Shown here piece by piece: positions 55,064-61,093 of a stretch of 61,093 nucleotides of DNA. Position 1 is the stretch's first letter. Every line of letters begins with the position of its first letter. The position numbers were made by a program, and so were the translations under genes. Below the pieces are notes generated by a model. The model did not search any database, was not told where the DNA came from, and saw only the letters and a list, made by a program, of their open reading frames with translations. The stretch is from assembly GCA_964527205.1 (NCBI GenBank), contig CAZGQG010000008.1, positions 1 to 61,093 of the forward strand. The letters are read 5' to 3'. The DNA comes from JARICQ01 sp964527205. GTDB taxonomy: Bacteria > Bacillota > Clostridia > Tissierellales > Tissierellaceae.

Positions 55064-56084
55064 TGCTTTCACCTCTTAATCTTATAGGTCTTTCTACCTC
55101 TGGGGAATCTTCATGTTGCAACCAGCAATATGTCTTATGAGTTTTAGAAAAATTAGTTTCTTCTGGTTTTTGTTCTATACATATCTGCATAGCATGTTCA
55201 CATCTAGATGCAAATGGGCATCCTACAAGTGGAAGCAATAGGTCTGGTGGAGTTCCACCAAGTGAATATAATTCTTCCTTGCTCTCAATATCTAGTCTTG
55301 GTACTGAATCTAATAGGGCCCAAGTATATGGATGTTGAGGATTGTAGAATATTTCATCCTTGGTTCCTGTTTCAACTATATGACCTGCATACATTACTTG
55401 AATCCTGTCTGCAAAGTTTGCAACAACACCTAAGTCATGAGTTACAAGTATAATTGAAGTACTGAACTTTTCCTTTAATTCATTTAAAAGATCCAGGATC
55501 TGTGCCTGTATAGTTACATCTAGGGCCGTAGTAGGCTCATCTGCTATTAGTATTCTTGGATTACATGAAAGGGCTATGGCAATCATTACCCTCTGTCTCA
55601 TTCCACCGGATAGTTCATGGGGATAAGACTTGATTCTCTCCTCTGCATTTGGCATATTAACAAGCTTTAAAAGTCTTACTGCCTCAGCCCTTGCTTCAGT
55701 TTTATTCATTTTCTTATGGATTCTTAAACTCTCCATTATTTGGTTTCCTACAGTCATTGTAGGGTTTAATGAAGTCATAGGGTCCTGGAAAATCATAGCA
55801 ACTTCTTCTCCCCTATAACTTTCAAGTCTCTTTTGGCTCATACTTACAACATTTTCACCATCATATATTATCTGAGATCCATCTTTGATCTCTGCTGGTG
55901 GTTCTGGTAATAATCTTAAAATAGATTTTACTGTTACAGTCTTACCACAGCCTGACTCTCCTACTATAGCCAAGGTTTCTCCCTCAGCCAAGTCAAAGCT
56001 AATGCCCCTTACAGCTCTTACCTCTCCTGCATAAGTATGAAAAGATATATTTAAATCTTTAATTTCTAATATGTTTTTCATCAT
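55056..56084 (-). CDS. oppD: Oligopeptide ABC transporter ATPase, OppD type
   Basis: 342 residues. Walker A GESGCGKTVTVKSIL, signature LSGGMRQRVMIAIALSCNP, Walker B ILIADEPTTALDVTIQAQ, Cys-rich end GCPFASRCEHAMQIC. AAGGAGA is upstream of two ATG codons in a row; the first was kept. Confidence 0.94.
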   Translation of the reverse strand: MMKNILEIKDLNISFHTYAGEVRAVRGISFDLAEGETLAIVGESGCGKTVTVKSILRLLPEPPAEIKDGSQIIYDGENVVSMSQKRLESYRGEEVAMIFQDPMTSLNPTMTVGNQIMESLRIHKKMNKTEARAEAVRLLKLVNMPNAEERIKSYPHELSGGMRQRVMIAIALSCNPRILIADEPTTALDVTIQAQILDLLNELKEKFSTSIILVTHDLGVVANFADRIQVMYAGHIVETGTKDEIFYNPQHPYTWALLDSVPRLDIESKEELYSLGGTPPDLLLPLVGCPFASRCEHAMQICIEQKPEETNFSKTHKTYCWLQHEDSPEVERPIRLRGESNE

Positions 56085-56094
56085 TTTCTCTCCT

Positions 56095-57015
56095 TTATTC
56101 TCTTAACTTAGGATCTAAAGCATCTCTAAGGCCATCACCCAATAGCGTAAATGACAACATAGTCAATGCTATCATCAGTGAAGGGAAAAATAGCTGGTAA
56201 GGATAAAATATAAAGTTCTGCTGTGCTGCTGAAGCTAAGGCACCCCAAGATGTTTCTGGTGGCTGAATACCTAGTCCTATGTAGGACAGGAAAGTCTCAG
56301 CAAATATATATCCTGGAATATCAAAGGTAATAGCTACAATTACTATACCTAAGGAATTTGGAATCAGATGCTTGGTAATTATTTTCCAAGGACTAACTCC
56401 CAGTGCTTCTGCTGCTAATATATATTCCTGTTGCTTGATTTGTAACATTTGTCCCCTAATAAGCCTGGCCATACCACACCAACCAGTTAGGGTAAGTGAA
56501 ATAAGTAGGGTTCCTAAGTTTCTCTCCTCAGTTACTATGGAAATTAGGATAACTACAATAAGATAGGGAATAGAAAGAAGTATTTCTACTATCCTCATCA
56601 TAATAGTATCTACCTTGCCTCCAAAATACGCAGATATGGCTCCATAAATGGATCCTACTACTGTAGAGATAAGGGCACCGAAGATACCTATAATAATAGA
56701 TACTCTACCTGCTTGCCATACTCTTGAAAATACGTCTCTACCAAGTTCATCTGTACCAAACCAGTGAGTTCCATTAGGGCTTTGATTTATCTTTGAAGAG
56801 TCCATGCTCTTAAAGTCAAAGTCATTTATATTTGGTCCCACTACTGTCATAACAGCAATAATGAAAAGTATAATTACTGCAGTTATTGCTACTTTATTGG
56901 TTTTTAATCTTCTCCAAGCATCTTGCCAGTAAGTCATTTTTGGCCTTGCAATAATTTCCTTGTCTGCATCGCCTAAATTTAATTTTTTAAATTTATCTTT
57001 CGAAATATTTTCCAT
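56095..57015 (-). CDS. oppC: Oligopeptide ABC transporter permease, OppC type
   Basis: 306 residues. The long cytosolic start (YWQDAWRRLKTNKVAI) and GTDELGRDVFSRVWQ are OppC marks; EAA loop IKQQEYILAAEALGVSPWKIITKHLIPNSLGIVI; ends GDGLRDALDPKLRE. AGGAGG is upstream. Confidence 0.95.
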   Translation of the reverse strand: MENISKDKFKKLNLGDADKEIIARPKMTYWQDAWRRLKTNKVAITAVIILFIIAVMTVVGPNINDFDFKSMDSSKINQSPNGTHWFGTDELGRDVFSRVWQAGRVSIIIGIFGALISTVVGSIYGAISAYFGGKVDTIMMRIVEILLSIPYLIVVILISIVTEERNLGTLLISLTLTGWCGMARLIRGQMLQIKQQEYILAAEALGVSPWKIITKHLIPNSLGIVIVAITFDIPGYIFAETFLSYIGLGIQPPETSWGALASAAQQNFIFYPYQLFFPSLMIALTMLSFTLLGDGLRDALDPKLRE

Positions 57016-57026
57016 TGGTCTACCTC

Positions 57027-57962
57027 CTAATTACTAGATTTTGATACTCTTATTCTAGGGTCTACAGCTCCATAAAGTAGATCTACTATTAATTGTGAGA
57101 ATACAAATAATGCTGCATAGAATACAGTTGTTCCTATAATCATAGTGTAATCTCTATCATTTATAGAAGATATATAGTAGAATCCTAGTCCTGGAATACC
57201 GAATATTTTCTCTATAACAAATGAACCTGTGAATATTCCAGCTATTTGAGGTCCAAGTATTGTAATTGCAGGAAGTATTGCATTTCTAAGTATATGTTTT
57301 CTTATTACATTGAATCTACTAACACCCTTTGCCTGTGCCGTAAGTATGTAATCCTGACCTATAATTTCTAGAATATTAGATCTCATGTATCTTGCATAAG
57401 TTGCAATTGGTCCAAGGCACATTGCTATGGTTGGAAGCACAGTGTGCTTTGCTTCTCCCCAACCTGTAGTTGGCAACAATTCAAACTTAACACTAAATAC
57501 ATATTGAAGCAGGGCTCCTATTATAAAGACTGGCACCGTTACTCCAAGTATTGCAATAAACATAACCACAAAATCTGGCCACTTAGCCCTGTTTAAGGCT
57601 GCTATAATACCTAGTATGATACCAATAGTAACACCTATAGCTAAGGCTTGGAATCCTAATTTTCCTGAAACTTTAGCATTCTGAGCTATGGTCTCTGTTA
57701 CACTTCTTCCTGGATATCTTAAGGACTCTCCTAGGTCTCCCTTGGTAATTAAGTTTTTCATAAATTTACCATATTGTACATAGGTTGGTTGATCTAATCC
57801 GTACTTTGCATAATAGTTTAATCTAGTTTGTTCTGGTAATTGCTTTGCCATATGTGATAGTGGATCTCCTGGTATACTGTGCATCAGGAAAAATGTAATA
57901 GTAATGATAATCCATAGTGTAATCAGCATATAGCCTATTCTCTTAAATATGTATCTACCCAT
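57027..57962 (-). CDS. oppB: Oligopeptide ABC transporter permease, OppB type
   Basis: 311 residues, starting MGRYIFKRIGYMLITLWIIITITF, with MHSIPGDPLSHMA and the EAA loop IGQDYILTAQAKGVSRFNVIRKHILRNAILPAI. I moved the start to the second ATG (57962) because AGGAGG abuts the first one and lies six bases before the second. Confidence 0.95.
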   Translation of the reverse strand: MGRYIFKRIGYMLITLWIIITITFFLMHSIPGDPLSHMAKQLPEQTRLNYYAKYGLDQPTYVQYGKFMKNLITKGDLGESLRYPGRSVTETIAQNAKVSGKLGFQALAIGVTIGIILGIIAALNRAKWPDFVVMFIAILGVTVPVFIIGALLQYVFSVKFELLPTTGWGEAKHTVLPTIAMCLGPIATYARYMRSNILEIIGQDYILTAQAKGVSRFNVIRKHILRNAILPAITILGPQIAGIFTGSFVIEKIFGIPGLGFYYISSINDRDYTMIIGTTVFYAALFVFSQLIVDLLYGAVDPRIRVSKSSN

Positions 57963-58042
57963 ATCCATCCTCCTTAGGATTTAAGATTTTAAGATAGCAG
58001 CTTATTTCTAAACCGCTATCTTAATTTAATCATCTTATTTAA

Positions 58043-59767
58043 TTATCTTCCTTGAGTGTATCCGTATTTGTATCCTTGAGTTCCAAATGGTGTAAGTCCA
58101 ATTCCGTTAACGTACTTGTATCTAAATGCGTTAGTTCTTGGATATACAACTGGTGCAACTGGTGAGTCTTCATATAGAAGTATGTCTTCTGCTTCTTTGA
58201 AGTACTCTACACGTTTTGCTGGATCCATTTCATTTTGTGATAAGCCAATTAGCTCGTCAAATCTGTCGTTTTTCCATCCTGTTGCAATTGGTGATCCATC
58301 AGATTCAAATAGTCCTAACATTGAGATTGGGTCATTATAGTCCGCTCCCCATGCCATGTATCCCATTTGGAAGTCTCCTGATTCAACATTACTGTTAAAT
58401 ACTGGCCATTCCATTTGTTCTACCTTTAGGTCTACTCCTAATTCATTTATAAATGTTTGTTGTAAATATTCTCCATAAGTTCTAAACCATTGGTCTGTAC
58501 CACCTAGTGAGATAGTAGCAGTTAATTTAGATGGATCTGAGTCTAATCCTAATTCTTCTAATCCCTTAGCTAATAATTCTTTAGGGTCTGGATATTCTTC
58601 CATTAATGTTTTAACTGGTGCTGCAGCTATTTCTCTGTACTCTTCTCCATCAATATAGATACTTGGTGGTATCCAAGCATATGCTGGAGCATTTACTCCG
58701 TTAAAGATAACATTTGCAAGGTCTTCTCTGTCTAATGCTGTTGAGAAAGCCTTTCTTATGTTTGCATTAGCAAATATCTCATCATTAGTGTTAAAGAATA
58801 TAAAGAATGTTGCTGTATCTATGATTTCATAGTGATTTAAGTTATCATCACCCATGAATTTTTCTTTCCATTCAGTTTTGTTAGCTGTTGCCATGTCGAT
58901 TGATCCGTTTGATAAGGAGTTATAAACTGCATTCTCATCTTGGATAATCTTTAGGTTTACATTGTCTAACTTAACAACATCTTTGTCCCAATAGTTTTCA
59001 TTCTTAGTTAAAACAAGTTCACTATTGTGTACCCAGCTAGTTAATGTGAATGGTCCGTTAAATACTAATGTATCTAATTCTGAACCATATGAGTCACCAT
59101 GCTGCTCAACGATGTCTTGTCTCTGTGGTAACATAACTCTGTGGTTAGTAATGCTTAAGAAGTATGGAGTAGGATCTGCTAGAGTAATCTCTAGAGTTTC
59201 ATCATCTAATGCCTTTACTCCTAGTTCTTCTAATGCCATTTCTCCACTGTTTACTGCATTACCATTTAAAAGAATTGGTGCGATTAACCATGCATATGGT
59301 GATCCTGTTTCAACATCTACTGATCTTTTAATACCATACTCATAGTCATGTGCTGTTACTTTTTCCCCATCTGACCATTCTGCATCTCTGATGTGGAATG
59401 TCCAAACAGTTCCTTCTTCGTTTACATCCCATGACTCTGCTCCTGCTGCTGCAACAAAGTTGTTTTGGTCTTCGTCTTCTTCTAATCTTGTAAGGGGCTC
59501 AAGTACGTTATTTAAAACCGTATTTGAATAGTTGTCTGCACCCTTTGATGGGTCTAATGTACTTGGTTCAGCTGCTAAAACAATATTTAAATATTGTTCA
59601 TCATCAATTTCTGAAGCTTCACCATCATCTTCGCCTTCATCACTTACTACCTCGTCATTATCAACAGGTGTTTCCACATCTGTTCCTTCATCATCGCTTC
59701 CACAACCAACTACTGCAAGCAGTAAAAGCATGACTGCAATTGACAAAGCTAAAATTCTCTTTTTCAT
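58043..59767 (-). CDS. oppA: Oligopeptide-binding lipoprotein OppA
   Basis: 574 residues. Signal peptide with lipobox LLAVVGCGSDDE (Cys about 22), followed by a strongly acidic linker (EGTDVETPVDNDEVVSDEGE). SBP_bac_5 blocks: LNIVLAAEPSTLDPSKGADN, WTFHIRDAEWSDGEKVTAHDYEYG, NANIRKAFSTALDRE. The OppA subtype (long, with PYAWLIAPI) binds oligopeptides. GGGAGG precedes the ATG. First gene of the opp operon, with a consensus promoter and a possible operator upstream. Confidence 0.95.
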   Translation of the reverse strand: MKKRILALSIAVMLLLLAVVGCGSDDEGTDVETPVDNDEVVSDEGEDDGEASEIDDEQYLNIVLAAEPSTLDPSKGADNYSNTVLNNVLEPLTRLEEDEDQNNFVAAAGAESWDVNEEGTVWTFHIRDAEWSDGEKVTAHDYEYGIKRSVDVETGSPYAWLIAPILLNGNAVNSGEMALEELGVKALDDETLEITLADPTPYFLSITNHRVMLPQRQDIVEQHGDSYGSELDTLVFNGPFTLTSWVHNSELVLTKNENYWDKDVVKLDNVNLKIIQDENAVYNSLSNGSIDMATANKTEWKEKFMGDDNLNHYEIIDTATFFIFFNTNDEIFANANIRKAFSTALDREDLANVIFNGVNAPAYAWIPPSIYIDGEEYREIAAAPVKTLMEEYPDPKELLAKGLEELGLDSDPSKLTATISLGGTDQWFRTYGEYLQQTFINELGVDLKVEQMEWPVFNSNVESGDFQMGYMAWGADYNDPISMLGLFESDGSPIATGWKNDRFDELIGLSQNEMDPAKRVEYFKEAEDILLYEDSPVAPVVYPRTNAFRYKYVNGIGLTPFGTQGYKYGYTQGR

Positions 59768-59814
59768 TGTATTGCCTCCCTTAATTTAATATGTGTTAAA
59801 TAAGTGTCAACTTC

Positions 59815-59843
59815 ATTATAGGATAAAGCCTAACATTAGTCAA
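59815..59843 (-). promoter_or_regulatory. Sigma-A promoter of the opp operon
   Basis: Minus-strand TTGACT, 17 bp, TATAAT, 48 bp before the oppA ATG. Confidence 0.8.
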
Positions 59844-59931
59844 TAGTTTTTCTAATATGTGGTTAGAAAGTTTTCAAACGCTATTTAATGAGTCTATTGG
59901 TGGCTTTTAGCTTTTTAATAAAAAGAATCTA

Positions 59932-59960
59932 TTGATTAATCTAAATATTTAAGCTATTAT
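59932..59960 (+). promoter_or_regulatory. Sigma-A promoter of the ArsR-type regulator gene
   Basis: TTGATT, 17 bp, TATTAT, 36 bp before the start codon. Confidence 0.6.
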
Positions 59961-59995
59961 AAGGTTAGAATATTAAAAGAAAAGGGGTGTAAAAA

Positions 59996-61060
59996 TTGAT
60001 TAGATACAATCATGCTTTAGAATTCATATGTTCCATGCTAAAGTACTGCAAGCAAAAGAATTTGTATCCACATTGGTATACAGGAGAATTAAAAGAAGAT
60101 CCTGCCCAAGGTTTACTAGATTTTGTACCTAGTATAGAAGTAAAGGAATGGCTTGATAATGTAGACAATAAAATCTCTCCATACTTTAAAAACGACTTTA
60201 TGTTTGTAACCACATCTATATATGGTCTACTTGACCTATGTTTCTTAAAGGTCTTGGATGAGGAAATATCTGAGCCTAGTGAATTAATCCTATTCCTTAA
60301 GGATATGGATGAAGATTTACTGGTAGAGGCTCTCTATGATTATTATGATACTAGTCTTGATTACCATAGTAGTGATGAAGATTTATTTAAGGCTATTAGT
60401 AAGTCCAATGATGAGGAAGCAGCTAGGAATTTTTTATATGTAAAAAAAGATCCCCTAGACTATAAAAACAGAGCCCTAGAATCCTTCCAGAAATTTTACG
60501 ATTTGTTTTATGCTGAATTTGAGGATGAGGTTTATGAATCTATGAAACCATACATAGAAAATCACAATGCCTCCTTTAAAAGTGACCCTGTGGCCTTTGT
60601 CAATCTTATAGGTACTGGAGATTACTCTAGTCGGATTAAGTCTGTAGATGATATTGATATCTTTATTAGCTACTACATAGATGCAGGAATGTTTTATTAC
60701 AATAGAGAAGGTCGAATAGTCATGTGTTATGGAAAGACTATCCGGGATAGGTTTAGTGAAGAAAGGGATATTGAAAGTTATAAGGCTTTATTTAAGGCCC
60801 TTTCAGATGAGAAAAGAATTGAAATACTAAAGATCACCTCCAAAAGACCTTGGTACAACAAGGAGTTGGCATCTTACTTTAATCTTTCAACAGCAACACT
60901 TTCCTATCACTTAAATCTTTTATTGGATCTGGGAGTGCTCAGCTTCGAACCAAGTATTATCAACAACAGATATTATTATACTGCTAATAAGGAAAGGCTT
61001 AGACAGATATTTGATATTGCTTTAGAAGATTTACTAGGATATCGAGTAGGAGGTAATTAA
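59996..61060 (+). CDS. ArsR-type winged-helix regulator with a large N-terminal domain
   Basis: 354 residues. The last 90 or so form an ArsR/HTH_5 winged helix: YKALFKALSDEKRIEILKIT, then NKELASYFNLSTATLSYHLNLLLDLGVL and the wing NNRYYYTANKERL. The first 260 form an unknown, acidic, mostly helical domain (no Cys pair for metal binding at the ArsR helix). It starts with TTG, with AAAGGGGTG upstream. It is divergent from oppA, so it probably controls the peptide importer; a ligand-sensing role for the N-terminal domain is inference. Confidence 0.85.
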   Translation: MIRYNHALEFICSMLKYCKQKNLYPHWYTGELKEDPAQGLLDFVPSIEVKEWLDNVDNKISPYFKNDFMFVTTSIYGLLDLCFLKVLDEEISEPSELILFLKDMDEDLLVEALYDYYDTSLDYHSSDEDLFKAISKSNDEEAARNFLYVKKDPLDYKNRALESFQKFYDLFYAEFEDEVYESMKPYIENHNASFKSDPVAFVNLIGTGDYSSRIKSVDDIDIFISYYIDAGMFYYNREGRIVMCYGKTIRDRFSEERDIESYKALFKALSDEKRIEILKITSKRPWYNKELASYFNLSTATLSYHLNLLLDLGVLSFEPSIINNRYYYTANKERLRQIFDIALEDLLGYRVGGN

Positions 61061-61093
61061 TTATTTTAATTACCGTCCTCTCACATCACCGTA

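Larger units (their letters stand above)
59768..59995. promoter_or_regulatory. Divergent control region of oppA and the ArsR-type regulator
   Basis: 228 bp without a gene. Two promoters face away from each other. The 12-mer ATTAGTCAATAG (59835-59846) and its near-complement CTATTGATTAAT (59929-59940, 11 of 12) cover both -35 boxes as an inverted pair about 94 bp apart. Confidence 0.55.

Noticed and set aside
1..61093. CRISPR arrays, tRNA or rRNA genes, insertion sequences, prophage
   Set aside because: No regularly spaced repeats, no tRNA-like cloverleaf or rRNA segment, and no transposase, integrase or phage gene was seen.

Overview
The window is AT-rich, low-GC Gram-positive (Firmicutes) chromosome. 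Sequence signs are strong AGGAGG ribosome sites, TTGACA-17-TATAAT promoters, a CIRCE heat-shock operator, Rex, a C-terminally extended GroEL, long-form HPF and an hpf-secA-prfB order. Gene content (NAD-type glutamate dehydrogenase, alanine dehydrogenase, an acyl-CoA dehydrogenase/ETF operon under Rex, and three ABC importers with peptidases) suggests a strictly anaerobic amino-acid and peptide fermenter of the Clostridia/Tissierellia type. A gene with an in-frame UGA, best read as a HesB-like selenoprotein, implies that the cell makes selenocysteine. There are no tRNA, rRNA, CRISPR or insertion-sequence genes; this is mostly core chromosome.

Layout. 0-3.5 kb: guaB followed by a GMP synthetase that has only the ATP-pyrophosphatase part, then a GNAT acetyltransferase. 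3.5-5.6 kb: groS-groL under CIRCE. 5.7-11.1 kb: DUF554 membrane protein, OGG-type DNA glycosylase and a large RND exporter carrying a coiled-coil hairpin insertion. 11.3-18.1 kb: alanine dehydrogenase, glutamate dehydrogenase, acyl-CoA dehydrogenase-etfB-etfA, rex, and the HesB-like selenoprotein. 18.2-23.7 kb: ABC-F ATPase, the tsaE-tsaB-rimI-tsaD operon for tRNA t6A, and a small membrane protein. 23.8-36.1 kb: recQ, FMN-riboswitch-controlled ribU, an NAD-kinase-like gene with an amidohydrolase, tex, prfB (with programmed +1 frameshift), secA and hpf.

36.7-61 kb is a transport and peptidase region: a DUF3798 (BMP-like) ABC importer of unknown substrate, a Dpp-type peptide importer, a 570-residue protein of unknown function, an S9 oligopeptidase, a TldD/PmbA pair, an Opp-type peptide importer, and a divergent ArsR-type regulator. 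The obvious reading is import of peptides, hydrolysis inside the cell, and oxidation of Ala and Glu with electrons passed through NADH to acyl-CoA reduction; Rex would sense the NADH/NAD ratio.

The least expected items are the in-frame UGA gene (missed by ordinary ORF calling), the split GMP synthetase, the coiled-coil insertion in the RND pump, two groups of DnaA-box-like sequences far from any dnaA gene, a 176-bp palindromic intergenic element wrapped around a terminator, the DUF3798 cassette, and a matched 12-bp operator-like pair between the opp operon and its neighbouring regulator.
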